64,000 nucleotides of DNA from Sphagnum compactum (taxonomy: Eukaryota; Bryophyta; Sphagnopsida; Sphagnales): contig OZ234496.1 in NCBI GenBank assembly GCA_965153455.1, forward strand, positions 6,953,207 to 7,017,206, given 5' to 3'. This document shows positions 11,181 to 22,933 of the stretch, in pieces. Position numbers and translations under genes: made by a program. Within the stretch, counting starts at the first letter, position 1, and the number at the start of each line of letters is the position of its first letter. The notes beneath the pieces were generated by a model, which saw only the letters and a list, made by a program, of their open reading frames with translations, searched no databases and was not told the origin of the DNA.

Positions 11181-12370
11181 TTTTTTTCTAAAATATATTG
11201 AAAATAATAATAAGGCAAAAATAATGACGAAAGAATAATGACGTACATATTTCACTTAATATAACATTTGCAATAATATTCTTGAATGTTAGGACATAAA
11301 CATTACGCGATTAACAACTTGTTTATGAAAAAATAAGGGAAAGGTGGTTTAAATACAAATGTTTGTCAAAATAATATGGGAAAAGAAAACAACCCAAATA
11401 AGATTTAAGGGTTTAAAGTAAAACTTCTAATTTAAGATAAGGGTTTTCAATATTCAAGTTCAACAAGAAACACTTGATGTATGTTAGGGATTTTAGGTTT
11501 TAACACAAGTCAACAAGATGAATTGTGAAGGAAGGCATTCATGTGAAGGCATTCCAATGTGAGAATTGAGGGTGGAACTTGAGGTTTTCCTTGATCTAAT
11601 AGTTAGAGAGAACTTCATTCACTTTGTTGTTGAGATTGATTCACATTGATTATCAATGTTCCTTTCCATCAAAACACAAAACCTCCTTGTGCCACCTTAG
11701 AATGAAAAATTATGCTTGGGGAGGTTAGTCAAATAACTAAAACGAGCAACAATTCCAAAAGTTGTTGAAAAAGCTCACCAAGGTCATTTTTTGGATGAAC
11801 CCTCCGCCATTGTGGTGGAGGAAAAAAAATCCTTCCACCAAAATCCTAACTAGATGGTATGGATTTTTTTCAAAGCCCTTCTCATCATAAATGAATGTTT
11901 TTAAAAAACTAACCCTAGTCATCAATAACACGTTAACTATTATTGTTGACTATGTGTTATTTTTATTATTAACTTAAAGAAAATAAAATTTAAACTATAA
12001 TGTTTATGGGTGGGGGAGAGGCTAACAACACTTATGTTAAAAATGGATATTATATTTAGTGATAGCAAGTAATTTCTTATCAAACCATTAGAGCTGTTCT
12101 AAGGGATGACCTTGTTGTTTTTAAAGGATTTTTTCCCTTGAGGTTGTTTCCATTATGAAGTAGTAAAAACATGGGAAGGTGCCTCATACATTATTTAATT
12201 ATTTCATTGTTTTTGGCATAAATGAAGAGATTTGTTGCGGAGAGAAGGCAAAACCTTCAATTATATACATTTTGCCAGAATTATATGGGAAAAAAATCTC
12301 AACCCAAATAGGATTTTTAGTGTTCAGGATGAAGCATAAAAGAGTCAAATTGAAGACAAGGGGTTTTGAC
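11181..12370. other. Intergenic between the Helentron and WDR3
   Basis: AT-rich, with no gene recognised. A short minus-strand open frame (11,737-11,931) has no known relative. Confidence 0.5.
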
Positions 12371-12565
12371 TCTAGGGTTTAGGTCAGGTTTGGAGGGGTT
12401 TAGAGTCTAGGGTTTAGGGTTAGGGTTTGGTGAAGTATCAGGAGGTGCTGGGAAAGAGAAGAGGCGGACAAGAGTAGAAGAAGAAAGAAGGAAAGCCGAG
12501 AGAAGTTTGGAGAGCAGCGCAAGCTCTCTCTCTCTCTCTATCTCTCCTTCCTCTCTCTCTCTTTG
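12370..12565 (+). promoter_or_regulatory. WDR3 promoter with telomere boxes and CT-rich leader
   Basis: 12,372-12,434 has several TTTAGGG-type motifs, including ctagggtttagggttagggt, about 150-210 bp before the WDR3 ATG. 12,526-12,563 is a (CT)n-rich stretch, common in plant 5' leaders. Telo-boxes are known promoter elements of plant ribosome-biogenesis genes; activity here is inferred. Confidence 0.6.
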
Positions 12566-12583
12566 TCTCCGAGCGGATTAGAA

Positions 12584-15500
12584 ATGGTGAAGGCGTACTT
12601 GAGGTATGAGGAGGGAGATGCGTTCGGAGTGGTGTCTGCAGGTCAAGCTCGAGTGTGCTACGATAAGTCCGGCAAACTGTTGTTAGTGGGAGCTTTGGAG
12701 AAATGTTTGGTGTGGAATGTGAAGCAGGGGAGATGTGTGAGCGCTCTCACAGCACCAGCCCCGTCCTCTGGTGGCGTTCGCCCTCAAGTCACTGCTCTGG
12801 CTCCATCACCATCATCATCTACTCTTGTAAGTCTTCTTGTCTGGTCGCTCCTTCTCCTCCCAGTTCTTTCTTGAGCCTCCTTTCTTGAAGGTTTATTGTG
12901 CATCGAGTCCTTCGGTAGCTAGTGTCTCTTGTTGCCAAGCTTCAGGACATTATGCACCATTATTGTCTCTGGAAGAAAGTGATGTCTGTTTTTTTGCCCC
13001 AAGTTTTGGAAGTTTTTGTGGAACACTCTATGGAATATGTGACTCCTAAACAATTCCACTTCTCAAGATTGTCGTGTGGAATGGACCGTTTTGTTCACCT
13101 GATACTGTATAACTTTCTGTCTTGATAGTGTGAGTTCAATAGACAAGAATCGCTTTTGTGTGTCAAGTAGTGTGGTGGGATCCCTCTCAAAATTCCCTCT
13201 AGCTTTTTAGGCCATGGGTTTTTGAAAGAGGGTTTTGACTTGGGATTCAATGGGTGCCCAGGTGGCAGCGGGCTACAAGGATGGGGCGATTCTTGTGTGG
13301 GACATGGTGAAGGGCACATGTGAAACTGTGTTAAAAGGTCACAAGGGTGCCATCACTGCACTTGCATATAATAAATCAGGAGCACTACTGGCATCAGGAA
13401 GCACCGATACCAGTATCATTGTGTGGGATGCAGTAGGGGAGGCAGGTCTTTATTCCCTGCGTGCACATCGCGATCAGGTTCCCTCTTGATCCTTTGTTCA
13501 TCAGGTGGACTCTTTGATCTTGGAACTGACTGCCTAATGAGCTTAACTTACAAACCCTGGGATTCTTTCCCCTGCTCTTTCCCTTTCTGCAATGTCAACA
13601 CAATTATATGATGATGCTTTGGTTACAACAGGAGCTAACTACAAATGTGGCAACAGGTCACAGACCTCTTATTTTTGGAGAACTGCAAGAAGCTGGTGAG
13701 CTCCTCCAAAGACACAAATGTTCGGGTGTGGGACCTGGATACACAGAGCTGTGTGCAAAGGGTGGTGAGCAATCGAAGTGCTGTCTGGTCACTGGATGTG
13801 GACCCTCTGGAGCGGCACCTGGTCATTGGATCTGCAGACCCTGAACTTCGTGTGTATGGAATTGCTCCAAATGAGGTCTGTATGCTCTTGGGATTGTTCC
13901 TATGTTTCTGTTTTTAGTGTCATGCTTGTGTACTGTCTGCTAGTGTACTTCATCCTTCTGTAAGAACTGTAGTGATGAGTACCTATGCTATTTCTGACAA
14001 ATGCATATTGTTGATTAATCAGAAGGAAGAACATATAGTGCCAGAGACCAAGAAAGGATTGGTTACTGCCGCAGGTCCAGATGGGCAGGTTCTACATAAG
14101 GACTCCGGCAGAGATCTGGCTGAGACCAATTGGGACATTTTGCTGCCTCTAGGGACCATCAAGCGCCAGAGCGCTGATCGAGTTGCAACAGTGAAGTTCA
14201 ACAGCTCTGGAACTCTTTTGGGTTGTCAAGTGGCAGGCAAGACTGTTGAGGTGTACCGCATTCGTGATGAATCAGAGATGCTGAAGAAGGCCAAGAGAAG
14301 GAAGAAAAGAAAGAGAAAGAAAAATTCTACAAATGGGGAGGATATGGAAGGAGAGGAGAATGTTGATGGAGATGACCATGAAGATGATGCTAAGGAGATC
14401 TTGGCTTCAGACATGTTTGAGTTATCACAAATTGTCCGGTTGAAGCAAAAGTTAGGTTCTTTTTCTTTTTCTCCATTGCAGCCCAAGAAAGGGGTCGTAG
14501 CAACAATTGCCCTTGCTCTACAAAACAACAGTCTGGAAGTTTATGAGCTTCAGGAACAGACTTCCTCCCGCATCCATTCAATTGACCTTCCTGGTCACCG
14601 CTCAGATGTTCGAGTGACAGTTCTAAGTGCTGACAGTACTACTCTTATGACTGCCAGTCACAATGCTGTGAAGATATGGAACCCTAGGTCAGGCACGTGC
14701 CTTCGGACTATAGAGTCAGGGTATGGGCTCTGTGGTATAATTGTTCCTGGGAACCGACAAGCTATATTGGGAACAAAAGCTGGCACACTTGAGATCTTTG
14801 ATATAGCTGCTGCTGAGCTCATTCAAGTTGTAGATGCTCATGGAGGTGCAGTATGGTCGCTGGCTCCCATGCCTGATGGTTCAGGCTTTGTCAGTGGGGG
14901 TGCAGACCATGATGTCAAGTTCTGGGAGTATCAACTTGTTCAATCTACAGATAAGGTAGACTTTTGACAGGATGCATGTGATTGGTTGATCGATCTGAAC
15001 AATATCTTGCAGAACAGTCTGTATTGTGACTTTTCCAGTAAGTTTCACAGTCTTGCTCAGTGAGAAGGTATTTTATCTACCAGCCAACAATTCATCGTGT
15101 ATGTCAGTGGTTTTGGTCTTGCAGTCTAGCAAGCATCTCAGTGTGCGCAACACTCGCTTGCTGCGAATGACAGATGATGTGCTTTGTGTGCGTACCAGCC
15201 CTGATGCCAAGTATATTGCAGTGGCTCTCCTTGACTCCACTATCAAGGTAGCAGACCTATTTCAACTCTTGATGGATGTGCTTGCTGTCCCTAAGCATGT
15301 TAAGTATCAGGGCAAGACCCACCCTCCACTAGTAATGATGAAACTTGTGTTCATGTTGCAATAACATCCACATTCTCTCAGAGCCCAAATTGGGCTGTCT
15401 GATCTCCTGGAATGTAACATCCTGATCACCCTCTTTGCTGGGTTGTTTTGAGGCACAGGTTTTTTTTTCCGATTCTTTGAAGTTTTTTGTGTCACTATAT

Positions 15501-18500
15501 GGGCATAAACTGCCCGTTTTGACAATGGACATATCATCAGATGGTGCTTTGCTGGCCAGTGGATCTGCCGACAAGAATCTCAAGATCTGGGGCATGGATT
15601 TTGGTGATTGCCATAGGTCACTCTTCGCACATGGGGACAGGTGTAGCTCCAACTTGTGACAATTTTTCTTAGTAAGCATATGCGTGGGACTCTTCAAATC
15701 TAGTTCCAGTTGACTGTACTCTGGTGTGACTTGTTGGCTTACAAAGGTGTTTGAATGTTCCTTGGTTTGGCAGTGTCATGGCAGTCCAATTTGTTCCAAA
15801 GACGCACTACATTTTCAGTGCAGGGAAGGATGGGGTCTTGAAATATTGGGATGCTGACAAGTTTGAGCTGCTGCTTACGCTGGAGGGGCATCATGCAGAG
15901 GTTTGGTGTCTTGCAGTGAGCCCACATGGTGACTTTGTTGTCACAGGCTCACATGACCGCTCTATTCGTCGCTGGGACCGCACTGAAGAGCCCTTCTTCA
16001 TTGAGGTGAACCTTACACTCTCCAATGTGATTGTTTTGCTCTGCTTTGTACTTACTAGTCATAAGATAAAGAGGCAAAAGTGAAGGTTTGAAGTTGTGCT
16101 GTCATGTATGCAGGAGGAAAGAGAGAAGCGGTTGGAGTCAATGTTTGAAGCAGTTCAGGATGATTCCAAGGATGAGAGTCTGCAGCAGACTACTGAAGTG
16201 GGTGCTAAGCGAACTCAAGAAAGTTTAACAGCAGCTGACTCCATTATTGAAGCACTTGACATGGCAGAGGAAGAAATTGAACGTATGAGGCTGCATAAGG
16301 TAGGGTTTAGTTCACATTTCTGCAGGAAGCTTTTTGAAGGTGCTGTTGTTATGTTTGAGGCATGTGTCAGAGTTGATGCCCATATGTTATCTGTGATGTG
16401 CAGACAGAATCAGGCAATGGGAAGCTAGTGAACTTCCAGCCAAATGTGATGATGTTGCAACTATCTCCATCAGCTTATGTCCTACGAACAATGGTTGCTG
16501 TCCGACCAAGTGATTTGGAGCAGGCCCTTGTGGTATGTCTATTGCTGGGAGCAAGGTCTTAACTAAAATGTGCAAGACTTTTTCTGACTTACACTCTGCC
16601 TCATGTCTTGAGACAAGAAGGTTGAATAATATTTGGGGAGAGGGGGGGAGAGGGGAAGTGTTTGCAATCTAGCTAGCCTGTTGAGCTTTTTTCCAACGGC
16701 TGAACAATATTACAACAGGTCATCAGATGGAAAGAGAGAGGGGGACAGGTATCAATTCTGCATGGTAGATTCCTGCAACCATGTTATAGTTGTGCAGAAC
16801 CCTGACAATACTAGCAGTGTGAATGGTTGCATCTCATATCGCACATGGATATTTACTGAATGACATCATAATGCAGACACTGCCATTTACTGACGCATTG
16901 AAGCTACTGGCCTATCTGAAGGATTGGATCTCTGCTGGTGATCAGGTGTGTAGCTGAGTCTCCTCTTTCATTTCTCTTATTTCTTCTGGCCATGGGGTGT
17001 TTTGAGAGTTAACACTCGGGTTTCTGAAGTGGTTCAATAATGAATACTGCTGGTCCTTGACCTCTTACTGTGGCAGGTGGAACTGGTCTGTCGGGTTGCA
17101 ACTTTGCTTCTCCGGATTCATCATCAGCAGCTCACAGCCACAGCTGCAGCCCGTCCTGTTTTAACTTCTCTCCATTCAGTTCTGCATGCTGGCATTCAGG
17201 TCTGATGTGAATGATGTGTCTTTTCTTTAGTTTCTCCTTCCTTGTTTGTCATTGAATTATGTTCCTCAATGCTAAGTTAGAAGTACATGGAATACTTACC
17301 TTTGCAGAATTGGTATCACTTCAGAAATTTCTGAGCTGTAAGCTGATGTGCGCAGAAAATGAAGGACACTTTGGGTTTCAATCTTGCAGCAATGGGTCAC
17401 ATACAGGTATGTATTGATGCAGACTCCATTCCTCAACTTATTAATTTGGAGTACATTTCACCATATATTCCAAACAACTCTTCCATTTTATTGTCTGCAA
17501 GGACCTCAGTATCATGTATGTTTATAGACAATGCATTGGTATCCCCATCGGTACTAATTGTGCGGTCTATTTGGCCAATTTCTATCTCTTTAGCTATGAG
17601 TTTGATTTCATTAAGCATCTCTTGAAAAATAACACATGTCCTGTTGTGCTTCATAGATTGTCCCTGGTTCGTAGGTTTGTGGATGATCTTTTTGTTCCTG
17701 ATTTTCCACACTTTGTGAACTTCATGTACCTTAACCAAGACTCTTTTGGTAGTGGCATATGCCCAAAAACATCTTGTGAGTTGAATTGGACGTCTAAAGG
17801 CTTCTCTTGTAATTTCTTGGATCTAGCTGTGAGACAAAGTCCTCAAGGTTTATCCTGGGACATTTTTGACAAAAGCTCTCAACCAGAGTATGCAGGTATT
17901 GAAATGATTAGAATGCCTCATGTTCATTCCAATATCTCAATGACTGCGAAGCTGGGGGTTATTAATAGTCAATTTTACAGATTCTTGAGACTTTGTAGTT
18001 GTAAGAAGTTTTGTCTTCCAGATGGTCAGCCTTATTATCTTTCTGAAGGCAAAAGGCTACCTTTTAAAAGTTCTTCTAAAGAGAACTAGAGGGTTGCTTA
18101 TTAAAGAAAAATTTGTATTTGGAATTTCCGCTTTTGGCATTTTGAGAATGATTATGCTTCGGGTCTTGTAAGTGGGGAGCTTCTTGTAAGCCCACTTGTT
18201 CATAGTCTTTCCCTGTTTGTCCTTTACTTTTGTTTTTCTTTTCCCTTTCTGTCATTCTTTGTTTCTTTGTCTTGTCATTGTTGTTGTGGTCTGTTGCTAG
18301 CCAGTAGTATGGCTGAGTCTTCCCGTTGCTGCCAGAATTGCAGCAGAAACTCAGTAGCATGGCTGAGTCTTCCCGTTGCTTCCAGAATTGCAGCAGAAAT
18401 TCAGTTCATAGGTTGGTGCTTGTCACCGGCCTTTACCCACTGTAGGGAGCTGATGAAGTCAGTGGGGAAGTTGTGGTAGATAAGTCACTATCATACATAC

Positions 18501-19262
18501 TACTGTTGATGGTCCCTGAACAGGTGTGAGACTGGCACTTTTGTGCATAGCAGTGTGTGTTTTTTGTTTGTTTCTGTCTTCCCTAGTTTGGTTCTTTCTG
18601 TGGCTTCCTGAGGAAGTGTTAACCTTGCTGTTTCTTCTTCATTGTGAGAATGGAGATTTCTCTATTCTTATGAAAGATATATATCATGTAGGTTGTGAGT
18701 ATTATACCTGATGATCAAAATGAACCAGCCTGGGACCTGGCTCCAGACAGTTTAGGATGTTCACGAAGTTGGTCTAGGTCTTTTCAGATTTATTTAGGCA
18801 AGCTGTTTAGATTTTTGAGCAGTGGAGATTTATATGGTTCTGCTCATGGTGAAGTGTAAGTATTCATTTCTTCTTTTCCAGTGAACAATGAAGAGAGACT
18901 TCAAATGCATGAATTTCAGCTATCAGCAAGTGGATCGATTATTTGGAGAATTGAATCCAACATAACCAGCAGAAGAATGAGCTATCTGTTGAGTGAAATG
19001 AACAAAAGAAAGCTAGATTATGATGGCAATCAGTTTGAGCACTTGTAGGAAGCTGGCTTATGAAATGGAATATACATGGGGCTGATTGTCATGGATTTGG
19101 GTCTGGTGGCAGCATTTGTTAACAAAGCGGTCTGATGCGGCATCGAAGGCCGTGGGAATGAAGCTGCTAGACATTAGAGCGAAGATTGCCAAGAAGAGAG
19201 AGGAAAACAAGCCAAAGCCCAGAAAGCGACAAAAGAAATTTGAACTTTCTCATTCCATTTGA
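12584..19262 (+). CDS. WDR3: WDR3/UTP12, SSU-processome WD40 protein
   Basis: Complete 13-exon gene, 951 aa, in phase throughout: 12584-12826, 13262-13477, 13657-13875, 14023-14955, 15125-15247, 15459-15640, 15774-16005, 16114-16299, 16404-16532, 16877-16945, 17077-17199, 17356-17406, 19113-19262. WDR3 (yeast Dip2/Utp12) is a U3 snoRNP/UTP-B subunit acting in nucleolar 18S rRNA processing. Visible: WD repeats from residue 82 ([27 protein letters not shown]), a lysine-rich patch [10 protein letters not shown] near 316 followed by an acidic stretch, a second propeller ([53 protein letters not shown]), and the C-terminal Utp12 domain ([23 protein letters not shown]). Length fits the family (about 940). 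The final 1.7-kb intron contains a retroelement fragment. Confidence 0.96.
17514..18089 (+). mobile_element. Penelope-type reverse-transcriptase fragment
   Basis: Open frame with [20 protein letters not shown], an RRFVDDLF box corresponding to the RT catalytic Y/F-x-D-D motif, then [10 protein letters not shown] and [20 protein letters not shown]. Family members I recall read GIPMGTNCAPLL, RY(I/L)DD and SNIP..YGVYISQLIRY, an RT group I associate with Penelope-like elements. Only the palm and the region after it are present. Upstream fingers and any GIY-YIG endonuclease are missing; the preceding 100 bp look frame-shifted. It ends at a TAG (18,087). The DD pair is kept but the fragment cannot be complete. 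Class assignment is less certain than RT identity. Confidence 0.78.
18304..18403 (+). repeat. 50-bp tandem duplication
   Basis: Two copies with three differences, each beginning gtag(t/c)atggctgagtcttc, inside WDR3 intron 12 downstream of the RT fragment. Possibly part of the element's 3' untranslated region. Confidence 0.9.
18436..18495 (+). repeat. Dispersed GGGAGCTGATGAAG repeat, copy 1
   Basis: ccactgtagggagctgatga, continuing to gtggggaagttgtgg. The same block appears at 47,584 and 57,964, in each case outside coding exons. Confidence 0.7.
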
Positions 19263-20025
19263 CGAATCTTTCTTTTCTATGGAGTGTCATGAGCATAATT
19301 CAGCACGCGGGGATACTTGTATGAGGAGATTTGGTAGCTTGGTTTTCTTTGAAGAGTGTTGGAGGGTCTTTGTGGGATGGTTTACCTTAGTTTTCCAATC
19401 AGCACTGGATAGTGACAGGGGGTGATTATTTGTCATCCAGTGAGTTCTCTGTATGAAAAGGGACACAGGAACCTGCCAGAACTGAAGCATTGCAGCTAAA
19501 TCTGCGATGATGCTTATGAGATGTGCACGATGATGATAACTTGCTGATGTAGACAGTAGATGAAAGTTGATTAAACCTCTTTCAAGCAGTCTGAACCTTT
19601 GATCCTCTTCTGATTGTAGGACATGCAAAAATAGCTCTCAGTGAGCCTGTTTCCATTGTAGGACATGCCAGAAGTGCTCTGAGTGAGTTTCTTCCAATTG
19701 TAGGACATGTTAAGAGTGTTCTCAGCAAGCTTTCTGAAAGAATTCAAGGGAAGCAGTTTTGTTTTTTTCAGGTGATGAAATATAAGATGCTCTTTGTAAG
19801 TGTGCATCCCAAGTTCTGAAAATTTTCCTGATTTTAGTATGACTAGTTACATATTATAAAAATGATTGCCTTGGTCAAATTGCATTTTCAGACATTCGTA
19901 AGTAGACCAGGCTTCAAAAAACTCCTGTGCAGTTTTCAGACTAAATAAGAAGGTAGATCTGAGTCAAGTATGTATAACAAGTGCATACCCTGTGCATAGT
20001 AGTAGAAAATGATAAATAACAAGGA
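19263..20025. other. Convergent intergenic region WDR3/EXO70
   Basis: Both genes end here (WDR3 stop 19,260-19,262; EXO70 stop 20,028-20,026). It holds a 42-bp tandem repeat at about 19,603-19,738, with attgtaggacatg at 19,613, 19,655 and 19,697. No canonical poly(A) signal is prominent. Confidence 0.7.
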
Positions 20026-22933
20026 TCAGACTTGATGATTTCCATTAGATTTGTGCCTGTCTTTGCTATTGACAGCCTTTACAGGTATGAAGAGTTCACC
20101 TAGCATGTGTTCAACAATTTCTGGAGAATACTTCACGTATCTATTGGGGACGTATGCATGGCTATCTACAAAGGATCCAAAGTTCTGCAAGTAGCTTCTA
20201 TACCCAGGAACCACAGCTTGTACAACAGCTAACTGTGTGCCAACTCTCAGGTCTTCCTCTGCTATGATCCACTTTGATTGTGTACGACAGGTGTCCTCGA
20301 ATGCGGATGTGAATGATCGCAGACGCTGTCGTACTAGCTCTCGTGTTGCTGATCTTCCACCTGAGGACAATGAAAGCCCATCCCTGCTAAGATGAACCAG
20401 TACTGGTTGCCAGGCTTCCTTCTGAAACCGGAGTGCATGTTGCTCCACCTGAAAACAGGTACACAAAAACACTCAATACAAGTATGTAAACACTAAACAC
20501 AGGCAGTAGCTAGTAGTCTTGATTTCTCACTTTTGACCCAGAGCTGAAGAGCTTTTTTCTCACCTTCCGGCCAAGATCAGAAAGCCAGGTCTCACCGAGC
20601 AATGGTCCAAGCTTGCTCTTCTTGGCACGGATGCGTACATAATAAAGGTTATTCATCATGAAGATGTGGCGCAAAGCAGCATTGGAATACTCCTTAGACC
20701 GTGCCTCCAAGTGCCGCTCGAGCGCTTGCATGAAGTGCAAAATCCCAGTGGAGAGATCCATCTCCTCAGGCTGATCCTCATCAACCTGCCAGCTGTGCTC
20801 AATCCTCAGCACCTTGTTGATTGGGCTTGAGTATTCAAGAACCAGGTATTTCAAGTAATTCACCACGTAGCTGGAGAGCTGTGTGACCCCGCCATCTGAA
20901 ACAAGAGGGTAGTTTTGCAACTCAATCCACCTGCTTATTTCCCTGAATGTTTTTGAAGCTCCATAAACAACCTACCAAGTAGAAATCAACAAAGTTAGTA
21001 AACTGTTGTTGTTGTCCATCTGAGAGCAGATTTCCAGTCCAAAAAACAACAGAAAGCCTCGAGTCCTGATTGTTAACCTCCTATTGCCAAAATACAATAA
21101 GGTAACAATTCCCCACCTGTTTCTGAAGATCTTGAAATCGTGAGCGAATACCATCTGTCTCTCCATCAAAGACACGTAATATACTTTTCACAGATTTCTC
21201 CATGGCATCAAACATATCAAGCAGGCCACATAATTTTTCAGGTGACCGTCGACTGCGAGCAACTGCTTCCCCAAACTGCAAGAAAGCTGTCATTCCAGCA
21301 TGTGCAAGCTTGCCGACACATTCTGCCCACACGGATTGACCCAGATCCTTGAATACTACACATGCCAGCCGCCTTTCATGAGCATACAACACCTTAACAG
21401 TGACCTGAAGATGCTGGATCCATAACCCAATCATGTTCTGCAGCTCCTCCCACTCGACACCATCAACCAAATCCGGTGTAATATTCTTCAGATATTGCAC
21501 ATGCAGTGCCTGCAATATAAACCCAAAGGGTGCAAGCAAGTGACCATCATGAGGTCCAACAACAACCATCACCACAAATCCCACATTTGCACTTTTCTGC
21601 ATTGAATTGGTTTTTACAAGTATCAAACTAATCCCAAAAAAAGGCGGGGGTGGGTTTCCAGCAACATCACAAATTTGCATTTGCACCTTTTCTGCATCAA
21701 ATTGTTACAAGAAGTATCAAACTGATGAAGAAACAAAAAGGCTTCATTTTTTCCCCAACGACATCACAACAAATGCAGACTCACACTTTCCTGCATCCAA
21801 TTGTTACAAGCATTCATTGAACTCATCCATCACTGCCACCACCATCATGGGACAACTACTTTTGCTCTGACATGATGATGAGAAATGGGAGAAAAAAGCA
21901 GACCTAAAATGGGAGGGAAAAAACACACACACAGAGGCAGACCTACCTGCAAGCTCAATCTGGTTTGAGTGCTTCGGGTTTCTTGGTACACTTTCAAGCA
22001 GCTGTGATGCCGGTTATGAGCTCCAACTCTTTCCAAAATGGCATGCAGCTTCTGTATCACCTCTGGTGGAAAACCCGCTGCAGGAGGCAGCAAATCCATT
22101 GCAGCATCTTGTGCTGGAAAACCCACCTGTGGCGGCAGAAGCAAATCCATGACCCCCACATCCTCTAAAGAAGTCTCTGATGGCATCAATGTAGCAGGCA
22201 GCTCCATTACCCTACTGTTCTCTTGCATAAGACGTTTGAATTCCCCCTCTAAATGCTTTAGCGCCATAGCCAGCAACCCTGCATCCAGCAGCTCTGGGGC
22301 AGCTTCTTCTTCACTGTGATGCAAGGCGACAAGAGATTGATGGAGACGGCGGCGACGGTAAGAGTCGATGAAGAAGACCCCGCCTCCTGATGGCTGCTCT
22401 TTTTCTTCTTGCAGTTGCTTCACTGCCGCTTGCAAGCCTCGCACTCCAGCTGCGTAATTGTGCTTCAGGTAATCCATGGCTTCTTCTAGCTGCATCATCG
22501 CCGCCAAGTACGCGTCCAAATCCTTCCGTGGCTGCTCGCCGCTGCAAAGAACCCTTTCCAGCGAATGCATCACGTTGAACATCTTGAGTAACGCAGTTGC
22601 CGCTGCGATAGCTCGCTCGATCGCTCTGCTACCGATTCCAACTCCATTTGCGTTGCTTGTTTGCAGCCACAGCTGCAATGGAGCTAACGCTTGTTTCAAC
22701 GGCGCATGACGCTTCCGCAAAATCTCTAGTCGTCGCTCCGAGGCTTCTATCTGCGTTCCTAGCTCCTGTGTGTTCTCTACCGCCTTCTGGAGCTTCTGGC
22801 GCGTCGCTAGAAGACCATCCAGCAGCTGCTGCTGCTCATGAGGAGTTCTTCCTCCACCTCCAGCAGTTCCTCCTGCAAAACTCCTCCTCCCTGCAGCTCG
22901 TCGTGCACTTTGATCCAGCTCCAGCTGCCCCAT
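20026..22933 (-). CDS. EXO70: EXO70 exocyst subunit
   Basis: Complete, four exons on the minus strand: 22933-21947, 21509-21117, 20971-20564, 20448-20026, all phase 0; 736 aa. EXO70 binds PI(4,5)P2 and tethers secretory vesicles to the plasma membrane as part of the octameric exocyst. The N-terminal half is helical/coiled-coil (TRQKLQKAVENTQELGTQIE, RLEILRKRHAPLKQAL). The C-terminal Exo70 domain starts near residue 330 and is typical: DLVDGVEWEELQNMIGLWIQ, GMTAFLQFGEAVARS, LLDMFDAMEKSV, VSDGGVTQLSSYVVNYLKYL, HIFMMNNLYYV and the basic tail region YVKYSPEIVEHMLGELF. It is longer than the usual 620-680 aa because of a Gly/Ala-rich N-terminus and an extra linker (about 240-290, proline-rich). Which EXO70 clade is undecided. 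One start Met fits the long open exon 1. Confidence 0.95.
21585..21815. repeat. Tandem repeat in EXO70 intron 1
   Basis: Roughly 95-105-bp units share gcac(c)ttttctgcat, gttacaagaagtatcaaact and acatcacaa; about two and a half diverged copies. Confidence 0.7.

Larger units (their letters stand above)
17407..19112 (+). other. Enlarged last intron of WDR3
   Basis: Donor ACAG|GTATGT (17,406/17,407) and acceptor GGTGGCAG|C (19,112/19,113) join HIQ to [12 protein letters not shown] in phase 0, matching the continuous family C-terminus. Most other introns in the gene are about 80-435 bp. The extra length is accounted for mainly by the reverse-transcriptase fragment and the repeats that follow it. 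Confidence 0.85.

Noticed and set aside
14455-14482. Intron within WDR3 exon 4
   Set aside because: Removing it would delete a conserved SFSFSP segment; no matching in-phase donor is needed, and the open frame fits the family.
18444-18470. CTGATGA motif in the dispersed block, resembling a hammerhead ribozyme core as found in some Penelope elements
   Set aside because: The required GAAA box and the paired stems are absent in all three copies; only the 7-nt motif matches.
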